Source: CAZPYT01 sp964590955
GTDB lineage: Bacteria; Patescibacteriota; WWE3; UBA101185; UBA10185
Length of the DNA stretch: 20,312 bases
Direction: 5' to 3'
Assembly (NCBI GenBank): GCA_964590955.1
Contig: CAZPYT010000014.1
Coordinates: forward strand, 1-20,312
The notes under the pieces are model-generated. The model did not search any database, was not told the origin of the DNA, and saw nothing but the letters and a program-made list of their open reading frames with translations. Positions 5,488-16,400 of the stretch are shown piece after piece (within the stretch, counting starts at the first letter, position 1; the number at the start of each line of letters is the position of its first letter). A program made the translations under genes and the position numbers.

Positions 5488-7134
5488 ATGTACTATACAA
5501 AATATCGTCCGCAAAAATTTAATGAGGTAGCTAAGCCCAATGATGTGGCTCAGGCTCTGTCGACACAATTAAAATCAGGTAAGACGGCTCATGCGTATTT
5601 GTTTGTGGGTTCACGCGGTACAGGTAAGACAACTATGGCAAGATTGCTGGCTAAGGCTCTGAATTGCAAAAAACTGGATGAAGACGGAGATCCTTGCAAT
5701 GAGTGTACCTCATGCTTGGCAATTCAGACAGGGTCATTTATGGACTTGATTGAAATTGATGCAGCCAGCAATAGGGGAATAGATGACATCAGAGAACTGA
5801 AAGAGAAAATTAAACTGGTTCCGGGTAAGGGAAATACAAAGGTTTATATAGTCGATGAAGTTCATATGCTTACCACCGAGGCTTTTAATGCACTGCTCAA
5901 AACGTTGGAAGAACCCCCTGCAAGAATAGTATTTATACTATGCACAACGGAATATCATAAAGTTCCGGAGACTATACGATCACGATGCCAGGTTTTCAAG
6001 TTTAAAAAAGCTACAATATCTCAATTAACTGAAAAATTAAAGAAAATCATTAAAACGGAAAAAGTAGATTTAGACGAGCAATCTATTAAACGAATTGCCA
6101 GTGCGGCACAAGGCGGCTACCGTGATGCAGAAACTCTATTACAGCAAGTTGTTGAGGGCGAAATTCCTGTTGAGGCACTTATAAGTCTTGGTTCTCAGGA
6201 GTCGCATGCGATTTTTACAGATTTTCTTATTGCCAAAGATTCGTCAGAGGCTTTGCATTTTGTATCGAAATTGAATGACGACGGCATTGATTTGTATGTT
6301 TGGATAGGCGAATTGCTCAATTATTTGCGTGATCTTCTTTTTATAAAAACAAAAATATTTTCCGGAGATGGTTTATCTATTGATGAAAATATTTTAAAAA
6401 CAATGAATTCTCAAGCAGAGACATTAAGTTTCGGAGTTTTGTCAGAAATAATGGAGATTATGATAACAGCACAAAATAAGGTAAAGGACACATTTATTGT
6501 GCAATTGCCGCTTGAATTGGCAATAGTTAAAATATGCAATGGCTCGGAAGATGAGCAAACTAAAAGAACACATGTAATAAAACCATACCCGGGGAAAAAC
6601 TTAGAAAGTTCGCAAGAAGAAAAAACATTAATAGAGGCGGCTAAAACCGAGATTAAAAAAGAAAAAGCTGATATAGAATCGACTGCTAAGATAGAACAGG
6701 TAGTCGATGAATCTGCAGCAATCAATGGTATTGATGAAAAAATAATCGTAAGTCATGACGTAGTTATCAGCAAATGGTCTACAATAATTAAAGAGGTATC
6801 AACTGTGAATAATTCAATATCTGCCTTACTAAGAGCCTCAAAATTAACTTCTGTAGAGGGAAATAAAATCATTTTGGAAGTACCTTATGATTTCCACAAA
6901 GAACGACTACACAACGAAAAGAATAGAAGAATTGTAGAAACAACAATTGAAAGCGTATTGGAACAAAGATTGATTATCAGTTGTGTTGTTAAGAAAACAC
7001 CAAAAGTAAAGAAATCAGAGAAAAAAACAGGCCAGCTAACTGATTTTAATTTGGTTTCACCCGGGGCTGCAAAGATCGAGTTGTCAGAAGATTTACTAGA
7101 TGTTTTTGACGGTTCGCTCCCTCAAATGGGCTAA
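5488..7134 (+). CDS. dnaX: DNA polymerase III subunit gamma/tau
   Basis: DnaX is the AAA+ motor of the clamp loader that places the sliding clamp on primed DNA. The 548-residue protein begins with the family start YYTKYRPQKFNEV. It has Walker A GSRGTGKT at 41-48, four zinc-binding cysteines (Cys60, 70, 73, 76), Walker B IVDEVHML around 121-128, the LEEPP segment at 140-144 and the SRC sensor/arginine-finger motif at 165-167. Residues from about 200-350 are the helical and collar domains; 370-420 is a charged linker; the rest is a divergent C-terminal domain resembling the tau extension. I saw no clear slippery heptamer in frame for a gamma form. recR follows after a short promoter-bearing gap, the common dnaX-recR order. 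Confidence 0.94.
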   Translation: MYYTKYRPQKFNEVAKPNDVAQALSTQLKSGKTAHAYLFVGSRGTGKTTMARLLAKALNCKKLDEDGDPCNECTSCLAIQTGSFMDLIEIDAASNRGIDDIRELKEKIKLVPGKGNTKVYIVDEVHMLTTEAFNALLKTLEEPPARIVFILCTTEYHKVPETIRSRCQVFKFKKATISQLTEKLKKIIKTEKVDLDEQSIKRIASAAQGGYRDAETLLQQVVEGEIPVEALISLGSQESHAIFTDFLIAKDSSEALHFVSKLNDDGIDLYVWIGELLNYLRDLLFIKTKIFSGDGLSIDENILKTMNSQAETLSFGVLSEIMEIMITAQNKVKDTFIVQLPLELAIVKICNGSEDEQTKRTHVIKPYPGKNLESSQEEKTLIEAAKTEIKKEKADIESTAKIEQVVDESAAINGIDEKIIVSHDVVISKWSTIIKEVSTVNNSISALLRASKLTSVEGNKIILEVPYDFHKERLHNEKNRRIVETTIESVLEQRLIISCVVKKTPKVKKSEKKTGQLTDFNLVSPGAAKIELSEDLLDVFDGSLPQMG

Positions 7135-7139
7135 AGTTA

Positions 7140-7148
7140 TGCTAGAAT
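7140..7148 (+). promoter_or_regulatory. Extended -10 promoter of recR
   Basis: TGC-TAGAAT is an extended -10 element followed by exactly six bases before the GTG start at 7155. The six-base spacing, repeated at four other genes, predicts a leaderless mRNA starting on the GTG. Confidence 0.55.
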
Positions 7149-7154
7149 TTTACG

Positions 7155-7784
7155 GTGAAAGTTCCTAAATCTATTACAAAATTAATTGAATCTTTTCAAA
7201 GTTTACCGGGCATTGGACCAAAATCTGCGCAGAGGCTGACTTTTCATTTGCTGCATTTTCCGCAGGATCATCTGGAAAGATTTGCTTCGGCATTAACCGA
7301 TTTAAAAGCCGGTACGACCTTGTGTACAGTATGTAAGAATGTGGGTGAGTATGAGTTGTGTGCGGTTTGTAATGACCCGCTCAGAAACAGACTACAGATT
7401 ATGGTGTTGTCTCATGCAATGGATGCCTTTGCTGTGGAACGCACTGGTTATAAAGGCACATACCATATTTTGCACGGTGTGATAGACCCCCTAAACGGTA
7501 TAGGTCCGGAAGAGCTTTTTATAAGTGATTTAATAAAAAGATTGGGAGTTTTACTTGATGATACGTCGGAATCTGTGGAATTGATACTAGCTACAAGTAC
7601 AAGTATGGAGGGGGAGTCTACGGCAATGTATATTGCGCATACTCTAAAAGATGCAGGTTTTGATACTGATCGTATAAAACTGACAAGAATAGCGCGTGGT
7701 CTTCCTGTGGGTGGGGATATTGAATATGCGGATGAAATTACTTTAGGTAGAGCAATAGCCGGACGTGTAAGTTTTAGCGAGTAA
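7155..7784 (+). CDS. recR: Recombination mediator protein RecR
   Basis: RecR acts with RecO (and RecF) to load RecA at gaps during recombinational repair. The 209-residue protein is slightly longer than typical (about 200). A helix-hairpin-helix with LPGIGPKSAQRL lies at 17-28, and a four-cysteine zinc finger uses Cys57, 60, 69 and 72. The Toprim domain includes YHILHGVIDPLNGIGPEEL (103-121), and the C-terminal GLPVGGDIEYADEITLGRAIAGR element is characteristic. The start is GTG at 7155, supported by a six-base distance to an extended -10 box and by the conserved PKSITKLIESF start. It lies 20 bases after dnaX but has its own promoter, so it may be transcribed both with dnaX and alone. Confidence 0.95.
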   Translation: MKVPKSITKLIESFQSLPGIGPKSAQRLTFHLLHFPQDHLERFASALTDLKAGTTLCTVCKNVGEYELCAVCNDPLRNRLQIMVLSHAMDAFAVERTGYKGTYHILHGVIDPLNGIGPEELFISDLIKRLGVLLDDTSESVELILATSTSMEGESTAMYIAHTLKDAGFDTDRIKLTRIARGLPVGGDIEYADEITLGRAIAGRVSFSE

Positions 7785-7820
7785 TAGTGTTTCGGAATTC
7801 CTTTACTTAACAAATAAAAA

Positions 7821-7830
7821 TGGTTAAAAT
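7821..7830 (+). promoter_or_regulatory. -10 promoter of cysS
   Basis: TAAAAT (7825-7830) ends exactly six bases before the cysS ATG at 7837, again the leaderless geometry. A TG lies one base further upstream than the ideal extended -10 position. No Shine-Dalgarno site is present. Confidence 0.45.
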
Positions 7831-7836
7831 ACTAAT

Positions 7837-9245
7837 ATGCCTTTGACTATTTATAATTCACTCACAAGAAAAGATGAAGAATTTAAACCCATAAATGAAT
7901 CAGAAGTTTTAATGTACACCTGCGGACCTACTGTTTATAATTTCCAGCATATTGGTAATTTCAGAACGTTTTTTTTGAGCGATATGCTCATTCGTACGCT
8001 TAAGTTCAATGGCTATAAAGTCAAACATGTCATGAATTTGACGGATCTGGGTCACTTAACCGATGATGCGGATGAGGGCGAAGATAAACTGGAAATGGCT
8101 GCAGAAAAAGAGGGGAAGAGTGCAAAAGAAATTGCTGACTTTTATATAAAATCATTTCAGCACGATTATACTGAATTGAATTTGTTGAGACCTGCAAAAT
8201 TTACCAGAGCTACGGATTACATAAGAGAGCAAATTGATCTTATTCAGACACTGGAAAGAAAAGGATATACATACACTACACAGGATGGCGTCTACTTTGA
8301 TACTTCCAGATTTAAAGATTACGGAAAAATGTCAGGTCTAACCGCAGAAAATGTTCAAGAAGGTGCCCGTGTAGAATCTACCGTTGAAAGAAAAAACCCT
8401 ACAGATTTTGCATTGTGGAAGTTTTCCCCAATAGATAGAAAAAGGTGGCAGGAATATGATTCTCCATGGGGAATGGGTTTTCCCGGTTGGCATATTGAAT
8501 GTNNNNNNNNNNAAAGATGAAGAAGGACATGCTTGAAACAGTTGCTAAAGAGCTTGGCGAAAGTATTGATCTTCATATTGGCGGTGAGGATCACAAAATG
8601 ATTCACCATCCTAACGAAATTGCTCAAAGCGAATGTGCTACGGACAAAAAATTTGCTAATTATTGGATTCACGGTACCCATTTGCAGGTCGATGGCGGAA
8701 AGATGGCTAAGAGTTTAGGCAATTTTTATACGGTATCAGATGTAAAAGCTAAAGGATTTAGTTCAATGGATATGCGCTTTTTCTATATGACTGCGCATTA
8801 CAGATCTCCGCTTAATTTTACTTGGGAGTCAATTCAAAGTTCTCACAACTCGTTGAAGAAATTATATGATCTTGTTTCAGGATATAAAGAGACCAGCGAC
8901 GCTGAAGTAGATAATAATTTTATAACAAAATTTCAAAGCGCAATGAATCTCGATTTGAATGTACCTAAAGCACTGGCTGTAGTATGGGAAGTGTTAAAAA
9001 GCGATATAGATGAAGCTTCGAAAGTGCTGACTTTATTGAAAATGGATGATGTACTGGGTTTAAGAATCGAAGACCATATTGGCTATCAAATTCCTGAAAA
9101 AGTTCAAAATTTAGCAAAAATTAGGTGGGAATACAAGCGACAGGGTATTTGGGATAAAGCTGATTTGATGAGACGGGAAATTAACGAAATGGGTTATACA
9201 GTCGAAGACACGGGAGACAGTTATAAGATTAAGCGTAAAATTTAA
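7837..9245 (+). CDS. cysS: Cysteinyl-tRNA synthetase, spans assembly gap
   Basis: Class I aminoacyl-tRNA synthetase charging tRNA-Cys. The first part has YTCGPTVYNFQHIGNFRT, containing the HIGH-type motif and the first zinc Cys; WHIEC at the end of the first part is the second zinc Cys. After ten N (8503-8512) the frame resumes with GGEDHKMIHHPNEIAQSE (zinc His and Glu) and KMAKSLGNF, the KMSKS-type loop, followed by the DALR-type helical domain to the end. With ten N the two halves are out of frame; a true gap of 11 bases would restore the frame and allow the expected SAMS after HIEC. I therefore read this as one intact gene of about 469 residues, not a pseudogene. The stop overlaps the convergent surface-protein gene by four bases. 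Confidence 0.93.
8503..8512. other. Assembly gap (10 N) inside cysS
   Basis: Ten N between WHIEC and KMKKDML. Frame continuity requires a true length of 2 modulo 3 (8, 11, 14...). Eleven fits the conserved HIECSAMS motif best, the last Ser codon ending in the visible A at 8513. Confidence 0.9.
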
Positions 9246-11191
9246 TTAACGTTTTTCCAAATTACTTGATGTTTTCCAAATAAATCTCTTAGTTGAATTA
9301 GATATTTTGGTTCATAGGTGAAGCTGTCAGAAGGATATTTTTGATTGTTAGTACCCTGCAAAGTGCGCTGGAAATCAAACTTGTTTGCTTTGTAAATCCC
9401 ATTAAATTCAACTGTTCCTGTGGCTTCGCCCTCACTGATATTGTAGGCGGTAGATATGGTTCCGTCGGCAAAAAGGCCTATTCCAACTGTAGTTACTTTT
9501 TTGTCTATGTTTATATTACCGCTGACTATAAATAATGCGGTTGACGATTCGTCTACCTCAACATTGTCGCTAATCAGTAAATTTCCATCAACAAAGACAA
9601 TTTGGTTAAATGTTGATGAGCTGTAATTGTTGGGAATAGATTGATTGTCAATTTCATAGTCGCCATTAATTAAATAAATATCTGATGCGGCCACTAAATC
9701 TCCTGAGATAACAGTAGGGCTGCCTGCATTGGCTAAATATGCATCATATGCTCTTGGAAGTGGCTTAATTGCAAACCGGACTACCCAGTTTCTAATAGTA
9801 GTAAAAAAGTCCAAAATATTAGAACCCAATTCTATAAGACTATCCGTGTTGTGCTCTTCTGACTCTGCAATCATATCGATATTTTGGTTTGCGCGGACGA
9901 TGCCTTCTCCTCTGAACTTAATCCATGGCCCGTTTATGCAAAAATCCTTGGAGCTAAAATTTCCGGCCATATCTTCTGCATAAAAGCGTACGCTTTTGCA
10001 CACTTTCCAATCACTATTACAGAAATCAGTTCGCTGTGTGACTAATGTTGAGTCTTTTGTGCCATCCACGGCGGGAGCTGTCAATAACTCCAGCCATTCG
10101 TCTTCAATCCAGGGGGTGTTACAGTGTAAAAGTTCTACAAAATGCCCAAATTCTGTTTCAGTGTCTACTTTGTACATATATTTGTCGCTGTTAGTGGACA
10201 GGCCGGACATCATATCTTTTACATTTGTATAAACGTACACCTCGTGTTCTGCACCTCCTACAGATCTTATTGCGCCGGAGTTATACCAGTTTCCGGGAGG
10301 AGTTTGATCCAGTTTGAAAGTACTGCAATTATTTGCCGGACAAGAATAGGTTTCGGTGTTATTGGCATTATCCACGCTGTAATATTCAACAGTGTGGGAA
10401 CTGCTATCGGTAGATACAGTGAAATTCACATTCGCCGAAGTGATGGATTCATCAATGTTAACTGCATCTGCCCATAAAACCCCTGATGTATCCAGACCCA
10501 AATCCATATAAACGCCTATCGAGTTAGCGTCATTCACAACAAAGTTTGCTGATAACTTTGTCCAGTCTTGAGTACCGGTTATTGAATTGCTTTGTGTGAG
10601 GTAAATATATGTCAGATTGCCTGAGCCGTCTTGAGAAACCGAATATATCTTAAAGTTAGCGTTACCTGTTATATTTTGTGATTTAACCCATACCGATGCG
10701 GACATGTTATCAAAGGGGTTGGCAACAGCAAAATCAGTTTTATTATTAATGCCGTGCCATGGTCCGAGGGCTGCATCTATTTTTGCAGAGGAGTTAGCAA
10801 ACCCGGTGTAATACTCTCCTGTATCTCTGGAATGAACCGCATTACCGTCAATAATTGTTGCTTCCCAGCTTTCAATGCTGGTGGATGTGGAACCCGGGTT
10901 TTCGAATGACGGATTTGGTGCAAGATTTAGTGACCCGGAGAATGTTGTTTTTTGCCAAGGGCCTCCGTCGATTCTGTAATTGATCTCCTTTACACCGCTT
11001 TCGACGTCGGTGGCGTTTAGGTCAAATTCAACCGGGGTAACATACCAATTGTTATTTCCATCAGGAGAATTAGGTGTTTGTGTGTGGTTGGTCACCGGAG
11101 CTGTCGTGTCTGCATGTACACTAATTATTAGCGCAGAAATGCCATACACAAAAAGTGATAAATATTTTGAAGTGTTTAGAGACTTGGGCAT
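9242..11191 (-). CDS. Secreted multidomain surface protein
   Basis: A 649-residue exported protein of unknown function. Residues 1-27 form a signal peptide (hydrophobic core LSLFVYGISALIIS, possible cleavage after VHA). Residues 31-85 look like the first half of an OmpL47/Ig-like domain (ATDVESGVKEINYRIDGGPW). About 88-250 resembles a carbohydrate-binding module of the CBM4/9 jelly-roll type (NLAPNPSFENPG...). Residues 252-282 look like the second half of the OmpL47-type domain (HTVEYYSVDNANNTE), so the jelly roll seems inserted inside it. A further domain with six cysteines overall (284, 289, 357, 391, 398, 418) suggests disulfides. The C-terminal part (490-600) has beta-helix-like glycine/valine patterns (SGDLV, VDGNLLI, VSGNINI). 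It is convergent with cysS and divergent from the pbpC gene. A role in surface attachment or glycan binding is inference. Confidence 0.8.
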   Translation of the reverse strand: MPKSLNTSKYLSLFVYGISALIISVHADTTAPVTNHTQTPNSPDGNNNWYVTPVEFDLNATDVESGVKEINYRIDGGPWQKTTFSGSLNLAPNPSFENPGSTSTSIESWEATIIDGNAVHSRDTGEYYTGFANSSAKIDAALGPWHGINNKTDFAVANPFDNMSASVWVKSQNITGNANFKIYSVSQDGSGNLTYIYLTQSNSITGTQDWTKLSANFVVNDANSIGVYMDLGLDTSGVLWADAVNIDESITSANVNFTVSTDSSSHTVEYYSVDNANNTETYSCPANNCSTFKLDQTPPGNWYNSGAIRSVGGAEHEVYVYTNVKDMMSGLSTNSDKYMYKVDTETEFGHFVELLHCNTPWIEDEWLELLTAPAVDGTKDSTLVTQRTDFCNSDWKVCKSVRFYAEDMAGNFSSKDFCINGPWIKFRGEGIVRANQNIDMIAESEEHNTDSLIELGSNILDFFTTIRNWVVRFAIKPLPRAYDAYLANAGSPTVISGDLVAASDIYLINGDYEIDNQSIPNNYSSSTFNQIVFVDGNLLISDNVEVDESSTALFIVSGNINIDKKVTTVGIGLFADGTISTAYNISEGEATGTVEFNGIYKANKFDFQRTLQGTNNQKYPSDSFTYEPKYLIQLRDLFGKHQVIWKNVN

Positions 11192-11198
11192 TATTTTA

Positions 11199-11207
11199 AT
11201 AATAACA
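11199..11207 (-). promoter_or_regulatory. Extended -10 promoter of the surface protein gene
   Basis: On the minus strand TGT-TATTAT (11207 to 11199) is followed by seven bases and the ATG at 11191, again close to a leaderless arrangement. It is back to back with the pbpC promoter about 70 bases away. Confidence 0.45.
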
Positions 11208-11274
11208 AAAGCGTAGAGATATTAAAAATATGTTATCGTTGCAATAACTATAATGGGAATAAGCTCTTTGTATA

Positions 11275-11283
11275 TGGTAAAAT
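11275..11283 (+). promoter_or_regulatory. Extended -10 promoter of the pbpC-macroglobulin unit
   Basis: TGG-TAAAAT is followed by exactly six bases before the GTG start at 11290. The geometry is identical to recR and predicts a leaderless mRNA. Confidence 0.55.
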
Positions 11284-11289
11284 TTTCGA

Positions 11290-13445
11290 GTGAAATCTCG
11301 GTATAAAATATTACTGTTTTTGATTGTAATTACTTTACTAAGTGATGCTTTTTTAACCTATCAAAATTTTAAAAAAATCTCAGGATCAGTACGTGTTTTT
11401 GATGATAAAGACAACTTGATTTATGAAAGTATTAACGGTTTAGAGGGATATCAAATTCCTGTAGATTTATCGCAGCTGCAATCCTATACGCTTGATGCAA
11501 TACTATCCGCAGAAGACCGACGTTTTTATAAACATCCCGGTGTGGACTTGTTATCAATTTTTCGTGCGTTGAGATCGAATTTGCAGCAAAAAACAATAGT
11601 TTCCGGAGGAAGTACAATCACTCAACAGGTAGTTAAAAATAATCTGATGTTTCAAATTCCCAACAACTACATAAGAAAAGTCAGAGAAATAAACTCAGCG
11701 TTTTTTTTAGATCTGTTTGTTAGCAAAAATAAAATTATAGAAAAGTATTTGAGTAATGCATATTTTGGAAATAATTCATACGGAATAGAATCAGCCGCTC
11801 GTACATATTTCAGTAAGCCTGCCTCGCAACTTACACTGGGTGAGAGTGCCGTTTTGGCCGGAAGTATAAAATATCCCACAGTACTAAATCCTCAAAGCGG
11901 TGACTTAGCTCTAGCCAGACGAAATGAGGTATTACTTCAAATGAAGGAAAATGGTTATATTGATGAGGAAACGTATCAAAATGAGATTTCATTTCCGCTT
12001 GGTATAAATATGCAGACTAGAACTAACGAGTTTATGCATTTTGTTGAATTTTCTATGCAAGAGGCTCTTGNNNNNNNNNNATTTTGAATTTTGATGAGCT
12101 TAGTGATCTACAAGGGTTTGAGATTCACACAACACTAAATAAATCAATCGCGGATGTAGCACTATCCACTTCAAAAAAACAAGTCGAATTGTTAGAAGAT
12201 AAGCATAAACTAACAAATGCTGCTGTAGTAGTTTTATCTCCTAATGATTCAGCAATTTTAGCGATGATAGGAAGTGTTGACTATTTTGATAAAAGAATAG
12301 ACGGCGCTGTGAATGTAGCTACAAGTTTAAGACAGCCTGGATCGGCTATAAAGCCCTTTACATATGGCGAAGCTTTTTTTGAAGAAAAATTAAAGCCGAA
12401 CGATATCATACTCGACGAGAAAACAACTTTTATTGATAAAAGCGGAAATAGTTTTATTCCATATAATTACAACGGAAAATTTAACGGACCTGTTACTGCA
12501 AGAGTAGCCCTTGCCAGCTCACTAAATCTACCGGCTGTAAAAGTTCTGGATCTTATCGGGGTAGAGAGCATGATTAAAGCCGCTCAAAAAGCCGGTATAA
12601 AAACTCTTGATAATCCTGATAAGTACGATTTGAGCGTAACTTTAGGCGGAGGCGAAGTAACATTGTTGGATTTAACTAATGCCTATAATTCTTTAGCTAG
12701 AAATGGCGCATATAAAAAAGTTTATTCCGTTTCAAAAATTGTAAATGCGAAAGGGGTTGTTGTGTACGAGCATCAAAGTGTAAGTTCAGATCCTATATGG
12801 GGAGAAAAATCAGAAGCTGTGTCCGAAGTTGTTACTGATATTCTTTCAAGTCCGGAAGATAAAGTATTAGGTTTTGGCAGGGACAATGTGCTTGTTTTAC
12901 CTTTTAAAGCTGCTGCGAAGACAGGTACAACGACTGACTGGCATGATAACTGGACTTTCGGTTATACATCTGATTTTACGGTTGGTGTTTGGGTAGGAAA
13001 TGCAGACAACAGACCTATGTATGCAATCACAGGTGTAACCGGTGCGGGCCCAATATGGCGGGAAATTATGGAGTATTGTTATTCAGTTCTTACCTACACT
13101 GAGTTACCTCAAGAAAAGAAGGCAGTTATTATCGAAGACGAGAAGCTTCCTGCTACAAAATCAGAAAAAAAGCTTGCAATCACAAATCCGGCAGAAAAAA
13201 GTGAGTATTACCTGAATCCCTCTCAATTAAAGTTTGAAAAAATTTTATTTGAAGTATCTTTTACTGCTGATGTGGATTATGTAGAATATATAGTGGATGG
13301 AAATAAAATATCCACAGCAACTAAGAAAGATAGCTTTCGATACAATTGGCAGCCCAAAACAGGTTCTCATGAAGTTACTGCAATTTTCAAAGATCACACC
13401 GGCAGAATGTTGGCAGAAGATAAAATATCCTTTCAAGTATTTTAA
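11290..13445 (+). CDS. pbpC: Bifunctional penicillin-binding protein, PBP1C-like, spans assembly gap
   Basis: A class A penicillin-binding protein: glycosyltransferase plus transpeptidase building peptidoglycan on the outer side of the membrane. Residues 6-23 are a membrane anchor. The GT51 domain has SAEDRRFYKHPGVD (73-86, catalytic Glu75), GGSTITQQ (106-113) and RKVREINSAFF (Glu133). After ten N (12071-12080) the transpeptidase domain shows SAIK (12342-12353; nucleophile Ser), SLN (12518-12526) and KTGT (12918-12929). The last 80 residues resemble the PBP1C C-terminal domain, which with the adjacent macroglobulin gene supports PbpC over PBP1A. The two halves are out of frame only because of the estimated gap length (needs 2 modulo 3); total length is about 718 residues. 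Start GTG 11290 is set by the six-base distance to the -10 box. The 3' end overlaps the macroglobulin gene by 77 bases. Confidence 0.9.
12071..12080. other. Assembly gap (10 N) inside pbpC
   Basis: Ten N lie between the glycosyltransferase and transpeptidase parts. Frame continuity again requires a true length of 2 modulo 3. Family spacing suggests that only a few residues are hidden. Confidence 0.9.
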
Positions 13446-16400
13446 GGAAAATCCCAGAAAGCTTGTTTTTATAGTTGCTTTTTTAGTAGTTTTACGCGCC
13501 GAGTTTGCAGTTTACAGGTATGTTAATGATGTGTTGCTTCGTGCCCCAGAAGTTATAGGAACCCTACCCTATTCGAATGATGTTGAAGTGCCTTTAGACG
13601 GCACAATTTCGATTTCATTTTCAAAAAGTATGAACAAGGCGAGTGTGGAAAAAGCACTTACTATCACACCAAAAATGGACGGATCAATAAACTGGTCAGG
13701 TAATACTTTAACTTTTACGCCATCAAAACCTTTTGATAGAAATACATACGTTGGGGTAAATATAAAAGGGAAAGCAAGATCTGTTTTGGGTTTGAAATTG
13801 GAAAAAGAACTTCATGTAAACTTTAAAACACTCTCAAATCCTGAAATTGCTTTTGCTGCGCCAACAGGATCAATAACTGAACCTGTAGAAAATATTGTAC
13901 TGATTTTTAATAAGTCCGTAAAAATACCGGAAGGCTCAATACTTAAAATTGAACCCCCCGTTACTGGAGAAGAGAAGTGGGTTGGTAGTACGGCCTACGT
14001 TGTTAAACCTGACAATCTAAAAACAGGTGAGAGGTATAAGGTTACTTTGACTTCTGAAATAGAGTCTTTGGATGGAGGAGTGATGTCTTCCTTATATAAT
14101 TTTGAATTCGTTAATAATGCACCTGCAGTATTGAATATAGAAGCATCAGGAAAAGGGTATATTCAAAATACAGATTCTGATCCACGCGGACCAATATCAG
14201 TATATTTTTCACAGTTTGTGGATCAAACATCCGTATTAGAAAATTTAAAATTAATTGGTCCCGGCGGAGAATCAATTCCTTATAGAGTTACAGTTAGAAA
14301 TCGCACGGCTAAAGATTATTCTGATTACTATTATCAGGAGTGGCAAGAAAAGTGGCAGCAAAAATATGATCTATATCCGCTGCAAACCTTGATGCCTTCT
14401 AGTATATACACTGTTGATGCTGCTCCGGGGATACAGAGCGCTGTTGGGTCTGCTGTAACAGAAAATGGATATACTCTAAACTTTACAACTGCAGGTTTGC
14501 CGGGGTATCTTGGTTCAAATATTGCTTCCGGTTCTCAAGATGTACGTGATCCCAGCCGCCTTGAGCTTAGATTTAATACTTTGATGGATGCAGAAGACGC
14601 GGCTCGAAAAGCGGTTATAACAAAAAACGGCAATGCAGTATCCGAAGATATGTTTGTTTATGCGTCTTCTTATAACAAAACCCTGAATTTTAATAGATAC
14701 TTAGAAAGATCGTCTTCATATTCATTTTTTATCCCTGCTAATACACTTGATGTTTACGGCAGACCGCTAGGTCAGGATATCCGTATAGCTTTTACCACTG
14801 CCGAGATTGAGCCTAATATAACACTTTATCCATACAGCAGCACAATAGCAACATTTTCAAGCTCTTTGGATACAAGATTTATTACTAGGGTGGTAAATGT
14901 ACCGGAAATAGAATATAAACTATATGCTTTGTCTAAAGACGAATTTATGAATATGTATGAAACCAGCACGAGTTCGTGGTATCTATTTACTCAAAAGTTT
15001 TTGGAAACACATAATACAAGACTAGTGAAAAGATTGATCAATCGCCCGGAATTAGAGCAGAATGTTGTTACCGACATACTGTTTAATGTTAACAGGGATA
15101 TGGATTTGGATTTGTCCCCGGGATTATATTTTTTAGATATAAGTTATGGTGCTACACAGGATTATGTTGGTCAGACTCACGACAGCATACTCTTTGTTGT
15201 AGGGGATGCGGCTCTTACACAAAAAATAACTTCTTCACAAACGATGACTTGGGCAGCGAGTCTTTCTACTGCAACGGCGCTTTCAAATTATGACATTTCT
15301 ACCTACAAATTACAGCGCAGAGATACTTATCAAGGTACAGCGCAAAGAAACCCTATTTTTTCAGGTAAAACCAACCAGGATGGTGTTTATATGTCTGAAA
15401 ACGCAACTGATAAAGATTATTCAAACACTTTTGTCACATTCGCAGAAAAAGAAGGTGATATAGGAATTTTAATGGATAACTGGGATTCAGGTATATCACC
15501 ATATATGTTTGATGGTGTATATACCGGTTACAGATATAGAGGTTCAGGCAATAGCAATGTAAAAGGTTTTATAATGTCGGACAGACGTCTATATCGCCCT
15601 GGTCAGTCAGTCTACTATACAGCGTTTGTCAGAAAAAATAATATTTATGAATTTCCTAAAGAAGTTAACAGCGGAAAAGTTGAAGTAAGAGTTCAAAGCT
15701 ACTATGGGAGTGATGATATATACGATAATACATTTGAGGTTGGTCCCGACAAGATGTATTCCGGAGAATTCGTACTTCCCGAAGGATTAGAGCTCGGTTA
15801 TTATAATTTACAGCTTATTTACGAGAATCAAGTAATATATAATGCATCGTTTGATGTCCAGGAGTATGTCCGCCCGGATTTTGAGGTCGTTACAGAAGCT
15901 CCAAAAGGCGTAGTTAGCAGGGGAGACGCAATATCGATAAACACGCTGGCTCGTTATTTTTATGGTGCCCCCCTGGTAAATGCAGATTTAGATTATCGTT
16001 TGTATCAGCGCGACTACATCTTTAATTCTTCAAAATATAGTGATTATGCATTTTATTCCGGAAGAAAGTATTACGGCGACGACTATGATTGGTCCGGCTT
16101 TTCAGAAACCGAAATAGCATCAGGCGAGGGTTATACGAATACATCAGGTGTATTTAAGTATAGTCCCCAAACAATTACAGATGAAGGAGTCAGCGAGATA
16201 TATACATTCGAAACAGAAGTAACAGGGGAGAACGGACGTAGATTTTCAGGATCAGATGAGTACATAGTTCATATGGCAGATTATTACACCGGGATAAAGT
16301 CAGATTCTTATTTGGGGGAAGTATCGAAAGATTCAAAGTTTGATCTTGTGGTTATTGATCCTCTTGATAACCCGGTAGAAGATAAAAAAATTAATATCAA

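Noticed and set aside
6640..7030. Programmed -1 frameshift in dnaX producing a gamma form
   Set aside because: A-rich runs exist, but none forms an X-XXY-YYZ heptamer in the reading frame with a downstream stem.
13297..13368. Macroglobulin start at 13297
   Set aside because: This is not an ATG and would deepen the overlap with pbpC to about 150 bases; ATG 13369 suffices to include the membrane anchor.
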